Positions 8,755-17,176 of a DNA stretch of 64,000 nt are shown here, one piece after another. Where the stretch lies: positions 248,001 to 312,000 of the forward strand of contig NZ_CP139976.1 of NCBI RefSeq assembly GCF_034424625.1, given 5' to 3'. This stretch comes from Janthinobacterium lividum (GTDB taxonomy: Bacteria > Pseudomonadota > Gammaproteobacteria > Burkholderiales > Burkholderiaceae_D). Under the pieces are notes generated by a model. It did no database searches. It had not been told where the DNA came from and saw nothing but the letters and a program-made list of their open reading frames with translations. The translations under genes were made by a program, and so were the position numbers. Each line of letters begins with the position of its first letter. The stretch's first letter is position 1.

Positions 8755-9345
8755 GTGTCCCCAGCCGCTCAATCGCTCGACCCGCAGCAACTGAAAGCCT
8801 GGCTGCTTGCCGCCGGTAACAAGGACGCCACCGCGTTCCGCCACCTCTATCACTCCACCTCATCGAAACTGTTTGGCTTTGCGCTGCGTATATTGCATAA
8901 GCAAGAGCTCGCTGAAGAAGCCTTGCAAGAGGGGTTCGTCGCCATCTGGAACAATGCCGCCACTTACCAGAGCCATCTGGCGGCGCCGATGACCTGGATG
9001 GCCACCATCGTGCGCAACAAGGCGTTCGATGTGCTGCGGCGCAGCGACGATACCGTGGAAATCGATGCCGAACAATTTGATAGCGAAGTCATGAATGCAC
9101 TCCGGGATCCCCAGGCCACGCCGATCGAGTCGCTGCAACTGAGCGGTGACGCCAAGGCGCTGGCGTTTTGCATGTCCGCCCTGGAAGGGCTGCACCGGCA
9201 GGTGGTCGCCTTGGCCTTCTATCATGACCTGTCGCACAGCGAAGTGGCGCAGCAGATGTCGCTGCCGATCGGCACCGTGAAGACCTGGATACGCCGCAGC
9301 CTGGAACGGCTGCGCACGTGCCTGGCGAAACGGGAGGCATCATGA
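8755..9345 (+). CDS. ECF-type RNA polymerase sigma factor
   Basis: A 196-residue two-domain sigma factor. Region 2 is visible as FALRILHKQELAEEALQEGF with the -10-binding MTWMATIVRNKAFDVLRR. Region 4 is HRQVVALAFYHDLSHSEVAQ with the helix-turn-helix QQMSLPIGTVKTWIRRSLER. It starts at GTG (8755) after a GAAGG site. The next gene overlaps its stop by 4 bp (ATGA) and is a membrane anti-sigma factor, so this is a signal-responsive sigma/anti-sigma pair like SigK/RskA. The target regulon and signal cannot be read here. Confidence 0.92.
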   Translation: MSPAAQSLDPQQLKAWLLAAGNKDATAFRHLYHSTSSKLFGFALRILHKQELAEEALQEGFVAIWNNAATYQSHLAAPMTWMATIVRNKAFDVLRRSDDTVEIDAEQFDSEVMNALRDPQATPIESLQLSGDAKALAFCMSALEGLHRQVVALAFYHDLSHSEVAQQMSLPIGTVKTWIRRSLERLRTCLAKREAS

Positions 9346-10037
9346 ATATCCGCGGCAATGACGTGCTGCGCCAGAAACTGGCGTCCGAATACGTGCTGGG
9401 CACCCTGAAAGGGGGCGCGCGGCGGCGTTTCGAAGGCTGGCTGCACAACGACGCCGACTTGCGCAATATCACGGCCGAATGGCGCCAGCGCCTGGAACCG
9501 ATGGCGGAATTTGCCACGCCCGTGGCGCCGCCCAAACGCGTGTGGCAGCAGATCGAGCAGCGCCTGCACCTGGCGCCGCAAGGCGGCTGGTCGTTGTGGC
9601 GCGATTCGCTGTCGTTCTGGCGTTCGCTGGGCATGGCCTCGAGCGCCATCGCCGCGCTGCTGGTGATCGTCGTGGCCACGCGCGTGATGGACGCGCCGCA
9701 AATCAGCTATGTCGCCAGCCTGACGGACGAGAAAGCGCAAACGGCCCTGCTGCTGACGGCCGACAGCCGCCACGGCGCGCTCGAGGTGCGCATGGTGGGC
9801 AACGCGCCCGTGCCGAGCGATAAGGATCTGGAACTGTGGGCCGTGCCGAAGAGCGGCAACCCGCGCTCCTTGGGTTTATTGGCCGACAAGGGCAGCGTGA
9901 AACTGGCGTTGTCCCAGCGCGCCATCGGCAACGACGTGGCCCTGCTGGCCGTTACCCTGGAGCCGAAAGGCGGTTCGCCGGATCCGAACGGACCGACGGG
10001 ACCAATCTTGTACAAGGGTAACTGGGTGAAAATTTAG
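9342..10037 (+). CDS. RskA-type membrane anti-sigma factor
   Basis: A 231-residue single-pass membrane protein. The N-terminal ~80 residues (QKLASEYVLGTLKGGARRRFEGWL) are the cytoplasmic sigma-binding part. A membrane helix lies near residues 93-115, and the periplasmic RskA domain ends with LELWAVPKSGNPRSLGLL and VTLEPKGGSPDPNGPTG. It would hold the partner sigma factor inactive at the membrane. GGGAGG at 9332-9337 precedes the start, and the ATGA overlap couples the two genes. Only 2 bp separate its stop from the stop of the convergent thioesterase gene. Confidence 0.88.
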   Translation: MNIRGNDVLRQKLASEYVLGTLKGGARRRFEGWLHNDADLRNITAEWRQRLEPMAEFATPVAPPKRVWQQIEQRLHLAPQGGWSLWRDSLSFWRSLGMASSAIAALLVIVVATRVMDAPQISYVASLTDEKAQTALLLTADSRHGALEVRMVGNAPVPSDKDLELWAVPKSGNPRSLGLLADKGSVKLALSQRAIGNDVALLAVTLEPKGGSPDPNGPTGPILYKGNWVKI

Positions 10038-10039
10038 TC

Positions 10040-10462
10040 TTATTTAGGATACAGAATCATCTGCGTACAGCGGAACAGGGCAATCGTCTTGCCCGTTTCC
10101 TTGCTTTTCACCACGGCATCCCACACCTGCGTGTTGCGGCCCTTGTGCTCAACCTTGGCCGTGCAGGTGAGCGTGCCTTCGCGGGCCGTGCCCAGGTGGT
10201 TCGATTTCAGTTCGATGGTCGTGAAATTGCTGGCGCCCTCGGGCAGGTTGACGATGCAGCCATAGCCGGAAGCCGTGTCGGCCAGGGTCACCACGCTGCC
10301 CGCGTGCAGATAGCCATTCGGCGCCAGCAGATGCGGCAGCACGGGCAATTCCGCCGTCAGCTGGCCGTCGCCCACTGCCGTGATGACGATGCCCAGGTGG
10401 CCAGGCAGGCGGCCGGTGCCGCGTTCATTCAACATTGCTACGGTGATCTCGGGATTGCTCAT
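10040..10462 (-). CDS. PaaI/YigI-type hotdog-fold thioesterase
   Basis: A 140-residue single hotdog-domain protein. The family core is visible as APNGYLHAGSVVTLADTASGYGC, with the HAG substrate/active-site turn, and FTTIELKSNHLGTAREGTL. Such enzymes hydrolyse acyl- or aryl-CoA thioesters in the cytosol; the specific CoA ester cannot be told. It is transcribed alone on the minus strand, converging on the anti-sigma gene with no room for a separate terminator. Confidence 0.85.
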   Translation of the reverse strand: MSNPEITVAMLNERGTGRLPGHLGIVITAVGDGQLTAELPVLPHLLAPNGYLHAGSVVTLADTASGYGCIVNLPEGASNFTTIELKSNHLGTAREGTLTCTAKVEHKGRNTQVWDAVVKSKETGKTIALFRCTQMILYPK

Positions 10463-10552
10463 GCTGGTCCTTGTGCGGGTGAATCCGGACAGCGGATCTG
10501 CCGGAGAATACTATGATGATAGCAACTTTCCCCGCATCGGTTTGGCAGCCGC

Positions 10553-11710
10553 TTATTTCCGGCGACGCCGCCGTTTCCACCACACCAACGTCCCCGTCAG
10601 CAGGAACAGCAGCGGCATCAGGCCGAACACCGTGATAAAGGCGCGCCCGGCCACGCCAAAAGCCTGGCCTGAGTGCAGGGGAAATTGCCAGCCCAGGAAG
10701 ACGTCGCCGGCCGGCGCCCGCAAGGGATCGCGTATGCGCAGGGGCAAGCCGCTGCGCGCATCCAGGGTGATGCGCGTGGCGCCGTCGCCGTGGGCGATTT
10801 CACCGGGCTGGCGCACGCGCACGTCATACGGCTGGTCCTTTTTCGCCGGCAGCACGATGCGCGACACGCGCGCCTGCGGATACAGCTTCTGCGCGGCGGC
10901 CATGGCCTGGCCCGCATCGAGCACGGCGCCGTCCTGCTGCACATTCTTCAGTTTGGCCGTGTCCGGCACCGTCGATACGAGCGCCACCAGCGGCACGATC
11001 AATTGCGGCAAATTGAAATAGATGCCGGAAAAGGCGAGCATGGCCAGCACGGGCGCGGCAAAGAAACCGGCTGCCTTGTGGAACGTATAGTTGAAGCGGG
11101 GCCAGGAGCCGCCATGCGACACCGTCAAGGCACGCCTGATCGCCAGCCACTGCAGGCGCGGCCACCACAGATAGACGCCGCTCAAGGCCATCAGCAGCAG
11201 CATCACGCCCGAGATGCCCGTAATGGTCTTGCCCACCTCGCCGGACAATACATAGCGGTGCAGATGAAACATGCCCGACATCAGCAACGGGCGCGTGAGG
11301 CCGAAACGCCCCCAGTCGCGCTCGCCTTTGACTTGCAAGGTGTAGGGATCGACCATCACCTGACGCACGATGGCCTGGCTGAAAGGGGATGGCGTGCCCG
11401 CCTGGCGGTATGAGGCCACGTACACGTCGCGCGCATCGGCCGGTGGATTGAGCTGGCTCGGCTTGCCGTAAGCAGGGTCGGCCGTGAGTCCGTCCACCAC
11501 GGCTTGCAGCGTGCGCGGCGTGACCTGGAATACCTGGCCAGGCGCGGGCGTGCTCGCCTGCAACAGTGTGGGATTGAGCCAGGCATCGAGTTCCGGCATC
11601 CAGGCGATAGCCGACCCCGTCAAGCCCAGCAGGACGAACAGGGCGCCAAACCACAGTCCCGCATACAGGTGCAGCTTGGCAAACAACCACTTGATCGAAC
11701 GTTGCGACAT
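10553..11710 (-). CDS. PepSY-associated transmembrane protein (iron-uptake type)
   Basis: A 385-residue inner-membrane protein with four predicted membrane helices: KLHLYAGLWFGALFVLLG at the N-terminus, GVMLLLMALSGVYLWWPR, PVLAMLAFSGIYF, and AFITVFGLMPLLFLLTGTLV near the end. A PepSY periplasmic segment lies between. The C-terminal KRRRRRK is cytoplasmic. Relatives are iron-regulated and often sit with siderophore receptors, and some act as ferric-siderophore reductases. It is divergent from a TonB-receptor locus, with a Fur-like box at 11757-11775 between them. Reductase activity is inferred, not shown. Confidence 0.87.
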   Translation of the reverse strand: MSQRSIKWLFAKLHLYAGLWFGALFVLLGLTGSAIAWMPELDAWLNPTLLQASTPAPGQVFQVTPRTLQAVVDGLTADPAYGKPSQLNPPADARDVYVASYRQAGTPSPFSQAIVRQVMVDPYTLQVKGERDWGRFGLTRPLLMSGMFHLHRYVLSGEVGKTITGISGVMLLLMALSGVYLWWPRLQWLAIRRALTVSHGGSWPRFNYTFHKAAGFFAAPVLAMLAFSGIYFNLPQLIVPLVALVSTVPDTAKLKNVQQDGAVLDAGQAMAAAQKLYPQARVSRIVLPAKKDQPYDVRVRQPGEIAHGDGATRITLDARSGLPLRIRDPLRAPAGDVFLGWQFPLHSGQAFGVAGRAFITVFGLMPLLFLLTGTLVWWKRRRRRK

Positions 11711-11756
11711 GGAAACTTTGGGAAATTTGGGCTGCGAAACGATAGCATGAAAGGCC

Positions 11757-11775
11757 CGGAGTGAAAATCATTATC
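11757..11775. promoter_or_regulatory. Fur-like box between the PepSY gene and the TonB-receptor locus
   Basis: The 19-bp site matches the palindromic Fur consensus GATAATGATAATCATTATC at 14 of 19 positions, with its right half (AATCATTATC) perfect. It lies 47 bp upstream of the PepSY start and 86 bp upstream of the DUF2946-like start, so it could govern both directions. Confidence 0.6.
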
Positions 11776-11860
11776 AGCTGGCATTCTGTCCTGCCCGCGC
11801 AGCGCAAATGAATTGCAACAAGCGCTGACAGCGGGGCGATTTTCTTGCTACTATGCGCCC

Positions 11861-12217
11861 ATGTCTTCCCGCCAGCCCACCCGCACGCCTTACGGCGAGC
11901 CTGCCCATCACGGTGCCGCCGCCCTCGCGCGCACGCCGTGGCGGCTGTGCGTGGCGCTGTTCAGCGCGCTGGCCCTCGTGTTCCTGCTGTCGACGGCCGC
12001 CTCGCACCTGCACAAGACGACCCTCGACGCGGAAGAGTGCGCGCTGTGCGCCACCGTCATCGACAAGGTGGCCGACATCGCCGTGCCGCCGGCCATCGTC
12101 GAGCCGCCCGCCCAATTACTGCCATACCGCCTGCTGGCCCTGGCTCCCGCCACCCTGGCACCCATCGCCGCCCTCATCCTGCCGCCCGTGCGCGGCCCGC
12201 CTGCCGCCTCGTTGTAG
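11861..12217 (+). CDS. DUF2946-like small membrane protein
   Basis: A 118-residue protein with one hydrophobic segment (LCVALFSALALVFLLSTAAS) and a possible metal-binding stretch ASHLHKTTLDAEECALCATV (His, Cys-x2-Cys). A second hydrophobic stretch lies near the C-terminus. Small proteins of this kind commonly precede TonB-dependent receptors for metals, and the receptor follows 92 bp downstream. The frame is open from 11813, but the ATG at 11861 precedes a normal membrane-protein start. Function is unknown; DUF2946 membership is judged by eye. Confidence 0.6.
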   Translation: MSSRQPTRTPYGEPAHHGAAALARTPWRLCVALFSALALVFLLSTAASHLHKTTLDAEECALCATVIDKVADIAVPPAIVEPPAQLLPYRLLALAPATLAPIAALILPPVRGPPAASL

Positions 12218-12309
12218 TTCCCACGCTGTTTTTATCCTTTTTTCAGGCTGCACCGCCGCGTCCTCATGCGCGCCGGGCTGCCTGGCGTAGACTATTTTCG
12301 AGGTTCACC

Positions 12310-14466
12310 ATGCAACACACACCACGCTTGAGCGCGCTGTCGCTCGCCCTTGCCAGCCTGTTCAGCTTTTCCGCCCACGCCGCCGAGCCTGCCGAAGCCA
12401 GTGCCGATACTGCACCGCAAGACATGCAAAAGGTGGAAGTCACCTCCGCCCATTTAAAAAGCGCCCGCATCGAGCTGTCGCCAAAAGTCGGCACCACCAT
12501 CTACAGCATCGACAGCCACATGGTCGACATGCTGGGCCAGGGCGACAACACGCCATTCAATGAAGTACTGCTGCGCCTGCCGGGCGTATCGCAGGATTCG
12601 AAGGGTTCCGGCGCCCTGCACGTGCGCGACGACCATGCCAACGTGCAATACCGCATCAATGGCGTGCAGTTGCCGGAAAGCATCAGCGGCTTCGGCCAGT
12701 CGATCGATACGCGCCTGATCGACAAGACGGATTTCATGACGGGCGCCTTGCCGGCCCAGTTCGGCCTGCGTACGGCGGGCATTGTCGATATTGAAACGAA
12801 GGAGGGCGGCATGACACCTGGCGGGCGCATCGGCATCATGGTCGGCAGCCACGACCATGTGGAGCCGAGTGCCGAATTTTTCGGCAGCGTGGGCAAGTTT
12901 AATTACTACCTGTCCGGCAGCTATCTGGGCAATTCCCTGGGCGTGGAAAACCCGCAGGATACGCGCAGCGCCCTGCACGACAAGACGCGCCAGAACAAAT
13001 CGTTCGGCAGCCTGTCGTATTTCCTCGACGACAATACGCGCCTGGGCGCCATGTTCGGCACCTACAACGGCCGCTTCCAGATACCGAACAATCCGGATCA
13101 GGCGCCCGCCTTCTCGCTGGCTGGCCACAGCGATGCGCAGGCGGGCACGTCCAGTATCCCGTCGTCGCAGCTGAATGAAAACCAGCGCGAAGTGAACCGC
13201 TTCCTCGTGCTGTCGCTGCAAAAGAGCCTGGGCGACCTCAATTACCAGGTTTCCGCCTTCCACCAGTATTCGGAACTGCACTTCACGCCGGATGCCATCG
13301 GCGACCTGATCTACAACGGCGTGGCATCGGATTCGCGCCGCGCGAACAGCGCCTCGGGTGCCCAGTTCGACATCAGCTACAAATTGCACCAGGACCACAC
13401 CGTGCGCGCGGGCCTGGCCTACACGCGCCAGAAGACGACCAGCGACAACACGGTGGCCGTCTTCCCCGCGATGGACGGCGCGCAAACGTCGACCACACCC
13501 ATCACGGTACTGGACAACAGCGGCAAGACGGGCACGCTGGCCAGTTTCTACCTGCAGGATGAATGGCATATCAGTAAACCCCTGACCCTGAACTATGGCG
13601 CCCGCTTCGACAAGGTCTCGGCCTACACCAGCGAGCAGCAATGGAGCCCGCGCGTCAACCTGGCGTATCAACTGGCGCCGGGCACGGCCCTGCACGCCGG
13701 CTATTCGCGCTACTTCACGCCGCCGCCGCAGGAACTGGCGGCGCAAGGCAGCATCGACCTGTATGCGAACACGACGAATGCGCCGGAAATCGGCCAGTCG
13801 GACAACGTCAAGGCCGAGCGCACGCACTACTACGACGTCGGCATCAGCCACCAGGTCAACTCAAAACTGACCGTGACGGCCGATGTGTACTATAAAAAGA
13901 TCAACAATCTGCTGGACGAAGGCCAGTTCGGCCAGGCGCTGATCTTGACGCCATTCAACTATGCGGACGGCTACGCCAAGGGCCTGGAATTGTCGGCCAT
14001 TTACAGCGAGAAAAACTGGGGCCTGTTCCTCAACGCCAGCACGCAAAAGGCGCAGGGCCGCAACATCAATTCGGGCCAGGCCCTGTTTGGCGCCGATGAG
14101 TTGAACTACATCAGCAAGAACTATGTCTACCTCGATCATGACCAGAAATACACGCTATCGGGCGGCGGCCATTATCACTTTGGCGATTCGCAAGTGAGCG
14201 CTGACTTCCTTTACGGCAGCGGCCTGCGCATGACGCCGGACGGCGGCGCACCGAATTCCGGTCATCTGCCCGGTTATTTCACCGTCAACACAGCGCTTAC
14301 GCACACGTGGAAAAATACGCCCGTCGGCAAGGTCGAGGGACGTCTGGCCTTGATCAACCTGTTCGATAAATCGTATCTGCTGCGCGACGGTTCCGGCGTG
14401 GGCGTAGGCGCACCGCAATACGGCGCCCGCCGCAGTTTCTATGCCGGCTTGTCCACAAGCTTCTAA
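12310..14466 (+). CDS. TonB-dependent outer-membrane receptor
   Basis: A 718-residue receptor with a cleavable signal peptide (ending near HAAEPAEA) and a TonB-box-like segment MQKVEVTS. The plug domain (about residues 55-165) includes NEVLLRLPGVSQDSKGSGAL and VDIETKEGG. A ~22-strand barrel follows, ending in the classical aromatic C-terminus YAGLSTSF. The plug and the barrel motif LNYGARFDKVSAYTSEQQWS are clear. The substrate (ferric siderophore, haem or copper) cannot be told. A Fur-like box upstream and the PepSY partner across the gap favour iron. The upstream open frame back to 11845 is not believed because the signal peptide begins at 12310. Confidence 0.9.
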   Translation: MQHTPRLSALSLALASLFSFSAHAAEPAEASADTAPQDMQKVEVTSAHLKSARIELSPKVGTTIYSIDSHMVDMLGQGDNTPFNEVLLRLPGVSQDSKGSGALHVRDDHANVQYRINGVQLPESISGFGQSIDTRLIDKTDFMTGALPAQFGLRTAGIVDIETKEGGMTPGGRIGIMVGSHDHVEPSAEFFGSVGKFNYYLSGSYLGNSLGVENPQDTRSALHDKTRQNKSFGSLSYFLDDNTRLGAMFGTYNGRFQIPNNPDQAPAFSLAGHSDAQAGTSSIPSSQLNENQREVNRFLVLSLQKSLGDLNYQVSAFHQYSELHFTPDAIGDLIYNGVASDSRRANSASGAQFDISYKLHQDHTVRAGLAYTRQKTTSDNTVAVFPAMDGAQTSTTPITVLDNSGKTGTLASFYLQDEWHISKPLTLNYGARFDKVSAYTSEQQWSPRVNLAYQLAPGTALHAGYSRYFTPPPQELAAQGSIDLYANTTNAPEIGQSDNVKAERTHYYDVGISHQVNSKLTVTADVYYKKINNLLDEGQFGQALILTPFNYADGYAKGLELSAIYSEKNWGLFLNASTQKAQGRNINSGQALFGADELNYISKNYVYLDHDQKYTLSGGGHYHFGDSQVSADFLYGSGLRMTPDGGAPNSGHLPGYFTVNTALTHTWKNTPVGKVEGRLALINLFDKSYLLRDGSGVGVGAPQYGARRSFYAGLSTSF

Positions 14467-14480
14467 GAGTTACGCGCGAA

Positions 14481-14512
14481 GACAGCGGCAGGGAGCAACG
14501 CCTGCCGCTGTC
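14481..14512. terminator. Strong hairpin between convergent receptor and ung genes
   Basis: A perfect 12-bp inverted repeat GACAGCGGCAGG/CCTGCCGCTGTC with an 8-nt loop, 14 bp after the receptor stop and 20 bp before the ung stop. It has no T-run, so it may work as a bidirectional 3'-end barrier rather than a classical terminator. Confidence 0.6.
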
Positions 14513-14532
14513 GGTTGCCGTCAGAGTAGCCG

Positions 14533-15195
14533 TTATCCCCAGGCGATGGCCGCCTGGCCATGCGCTTGCAGGTAAGCATTCGCCAGGCTGAATGGCTTGC
14601 TGCCAAAGAAACCTTTACTTGCCGACAAGGGAGACGGATGGGGCGCCGCCAGCACCAGGTGCTTGCCGGGGTCGATCAGGCTGCGCTTGGCTTGCGCGTA
14701 GCCGCCCCACAGGATGAAAACCAGGTGCTCGCGCTCGGCGGACAGGTGGCGGATCGCGCTGTCCGTCAATTTCTCCCACCCCTTGGCCGCGTGCGAACCG
14801 GCCGTGCCCGCGCGCACCGTCAGCACACTGTTGAGCAAAAATACCCCTTGCTCGGCCCAATCGGACAAATCCGTACGCGTGCGCACCACGCCTGCGTCGC
14901 TATGTAATTCCTTGAAGATATTCTGCAGGCTCGGCTGCGACGGCTTGCCTTCGGGAATGGAAAAACACAGGCCCATGGCCGCACCGGGCGTGTGATACGG
15001 GTCTTGTCCCAGGATCACCACCTTGACTTGCTCGAACGGCGTCAGGTCGAACGCCCGGAAGATGGTTTTCCCCGGCGGACAACACGGCCCTGCCGCATAC
15101 TCTTCCTTCACGAAGGCGGCCAGGCGTTCCCAGTAAGGCTGGGCAAACTCGCCCTCCAGCCGCGCCTTCCACGATGCGTCGATGCGTACGTCCAT
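14533..15195 (-). CDS. ung: Uracil-DNA glycosylase (family 1)
   Basis: A 220-residue family-1 enzyme that removes uracil from DNA and starts base-excision repair. The water-activating motif GQDPYHTPGAAMGLCFS is at about residues 62-78. The uracil-binding LLNSVLTVRAGTAGSHA and the DNA-intercalation loop HPSPLSASKGFFGSKPFS with the catalytic-type histidine follow. Length is normal. A second, unrelated uracil-processing gene (UdgX type) lies at 48793-50256 in this window. Confidence 0.96.
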   Translation of the reverse strand: MDVRIDASWKARLEGEFAQPYWERLAAFVKEEYAAGPCCPPGKTIFRAFDLTPFEQVKVVILGQDPYHTPGAAMGLCFSIPEGKPSQPSLQNIFKELHSDAGVVRTRTDLSDWAEQGVFLLNSVLTVRAGTAGSHAAKGWEKLTDSAIRHLSAEREHLVFILWGGYAQAKRSLIDPGKHLVLAAPHPSPLSASKGFFGSKPFSLANAYLQAHGQAAIAWG

Positions 15196-15289
15196 GCCTC
15201 ACCTCATCACTTATCCGTCAATCATGCTTTTTCAGCATGCCAGTATAGGACGCTCAGCCGCATGAGGTGGACACGATACATACAGGCAA

Positions 15290-15323
15290 AAAAAAGCCGC
15301 CCAGCTCTGCAGCGGGCGGCTTT
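15290..15323 (-). terminator. Intrinsic terminator of the lipB-lipA transcript
   Basis: A GC-rich perfect stem GCCGCCC/GGGCGGC (15296-15302, 15314-15320), extended by AAA/TTT, with an A-run on the left that reads as a U-run on the minus strand. It lies 18 bp after the lipA stop. Confidence 0.85.
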
Positions 15324-15340
15324 GATGTGGCGCAAAGGGC

Positions 15341-16357
15341 TTAGAAATTCAGCGCCGATTCCACGCCGGCGCTGTGCGCCTGTTCATCCGCGTGGTACGA
15401 GCTGCGCACCATGGCGCCCACGGCAGCGTGGGTGAAGCCCATCTTGTACGCTTCTTCCTCGAACATTTTAAAGACGTCCGGGTGCACGTAGCGGCGCACG
15501 GGCAAGTGGCTGTTCGATGGCGCCAGGTATTGGCCGATGGTCAGCATGTCGATGTCGTGCTCGCGCATGTCGCGCATGACTTGCAGGATTTCCTCGTCCG
15601 TCTCACCCAGGCCCACCATGATGCCGGACTTGGTTTTCACGTCCGGGTACATGGCCTTGAAATCTTTCAGCAGCTTCAGCGAGTGCATGTAGTCGGAGCC
15701 GGGACGGGCTTCCTTGTACAGGCGCGGCGCCGTTTCCAGGTTGTGGTTCATGACGTCAGGCAAGCCATCCTTGAACAGGTTCAGGGCTTTTTCCAGGCGG
15801 CCGCGGAAGTCGGGCACCAGCACCTCGATACGGGTGTTCGGCGACAGGGCGCGCGTTTGCTGGATGCACTCGACGAAATGGCCGGCGCCGCCGTCGCGCA
15901 AGTCATCGCGGTCGACGGAGGTGATGACGACGTAGTTCAGACGCAGCTTGGCGATGGTTTTCGACAGGTTGGCCGGCTCTTCCTTGTCCAGCGGGTCCGG
16001 GCGGCCATGGCCGACGTCGCAGAACGGGCAGCGGCGCGTGCACTTGTCGCCCATGATCATGAAGGTGGCCGTGCCCTTGCCGAAACATTCGCCGATGTTC
16101 GGGCAGCTGGCTTCCTCGCACACGGTGACGAGTTTGTTTTCGCGCAGGATGTCCTTGATTTCATAGAAGCGCGTCGATGCCGAGGCGGCCTTGACGCGGA
16201 TCCAGTCCGGCTTTTTCAAGCGCTCGACTTGCTCGATCGGAATGATCTTGATCGGGATGCGCGAAGTCTTGCTGGCGCCTTTTTGCTTTTCGCTCGGGTT
16301 GTACGCGGGAGCGGCAGTAGCGGCGGGGGCGGTGCTGGAAATGGTCTCAGAAGTCAT
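15341..16357 (-). CDS. lipA: Lipoyl synthase
   Basis: A 338-residue radical-SAM enzyme that inserts two sulfurs into octanoyl chains on lipoyl domains. Both iron-sulfur clusters are visible: the auxiliary-cluster motif [13 protein letters not shown] (C-x4-C-x5-C) and the radical-SAM motif [15 protein letters not shown] (C-x3-C-x2-C). The C-terminal [13 protein letters not shown] supplies the conserved RSSYHA auxiliary-cluster serine. An alanine-rich N-terminal extension (about 30 residues) precedes the core. It lies 39 bp downstream of lipB and is followed by a strong terminator. Confidence 0.96.
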   Translation of the reverse strand: MTSETISSTAPAATAAPAYNPSEKQKGASKTSRIPIKIIPIEQVERLKKPDWIRVKAASASTRFYEIKDILRENKLVTVCEEASCPNIGECFGKGTATFMIMGDKCTRRCPFCDVGHGRPDPLDKEEPANLSKTIAKLRLNYVVITSVDRDDLRDGGAGHFVECIQQTRALSPNTRIEVLVPDFRGRLEKALNLFKDGLPDVMNHNLETAPRLYKEARPGSDYMHSLKLLKDFKAMYPDVKTKSGIMVGLGETDEEILQVMRDMREHDIDMLTIGQYLAPSNSHLPVRRYVHPDVFKMFEEEAYKMGFTHAAVGAMVRSSYHADEQAHSAGVESALNF

Positions 16358-16396
16358 GGCTGCAAGCCCTTGAGGGGCAAAGTTTGGTTTGTTTGC

Positions 16397-17101
16397 TCAG
16401 GCATCCGCTGCCTGAGGCGCGCCTGCGGCGCTGTTTGCTTCGCTTACATCGAGTAATACGGTCAATTCATGGGCCAGGGCCCGCTGCACCTCGGCCAGCG
16501 GCACCACGACGCCCATGCTGCGCATGTCCACCGTCTTCAGGCCGGAATAGCCGCACGGGTTAATCCAGGAAAACGGCGCCAGGTCCATCGCCACGTTGAG
16601 CGATACGCCATGGTAGGTGCAGCCGTTGCCGCGCACTTTCAAGCCCAGCGCGGCGATCTTCGCACCCTTGTCTGGTCCGCCGGCAAGATAGATGCCAGGC
16701 GCGCCATCGATGCGCTCGCCAGCGAGATTATACGCCGCCAGCACGTTGATGATGGCTTGCTCGATTTTATGCACGAACTGGCGCGCATACAGCTTGCCGC
16801 CCGGCTTGTTGCGGCGCAAGTCCATCAGCAGGTAAATCACCACCTGGCCGGGACCGTGGAACGTGACTTCGCCGCCACGGTCCGTCTGCACCACGGGGAT
16901 CGCGTCAGCTCCCGCCAGCAAATGGCCGCGGTCGGCAGCCAGGCCCAGGGTGAACACGGGCGGATGCTCGACGATCCACAATTCGTCGCGCGTCTCCGTC
17001 GTGCGCGCGTCGGTGAAGGCGCGCATGGCGGCAAAGGTGGGCTCGTAATCGACGCGGCCCAGCTCGCGGATCAGCGCCGTTTCGGTGCGGGTGGTGGTCA
17101 T
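16397..17101 (-). CDS. lipB: Octanoyltransferase
   Basis: A 234-residue enzyme that moves octanoate from acyl carrier protein to lipoyl domains. Family motifs are [20 protein letters not shown] and [19 protein letters not shown] with the conserved lysine. The catalytic cysteine is in [14 protein letters not shown]. It is the first gene of the lipB-lipA unit. In E. coli ybeD lies directly upstream; here ybeD is at 19967-20263, with a regulator/efflux pair between them. Confidence 0.95.
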   Translation of the reverse strand: MTTTRTETALIRELGRVDYEPTFAAMRAFTDARTTETRDELWIVEHPPVFTLGLAADRGHLLAGADAIPVVQTDRGGEVTFHGPGQVVIYLLMDLRRNKPGGKLYARQFVHKIEQAIINVLAAYNLAGERIDGAPGIYLAGGPDKGAKIAALGLKVRGNGCTYHGVSLNVAMDLAPFSWINPCGYSGLKTVDMRSMGVVVPLAEVQRALAHELTVLLDVSEANSAAGAPQAADA

Positions 17102-17176
17102 GACGGATTCTGTAATCAGCTGCCGGCGCCCTGCGGACGCTGCGGCGAAGCCGTGATTATAAGCCAGGCAGCCGTT

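Noticed and set aside
11845..12309. N-terminal extension of the TonB receptor
   Set aside because: The extension is arginine/proline-rich and overlaps the DUF2946-like gene, while a normal signal peptide starts at 12310.
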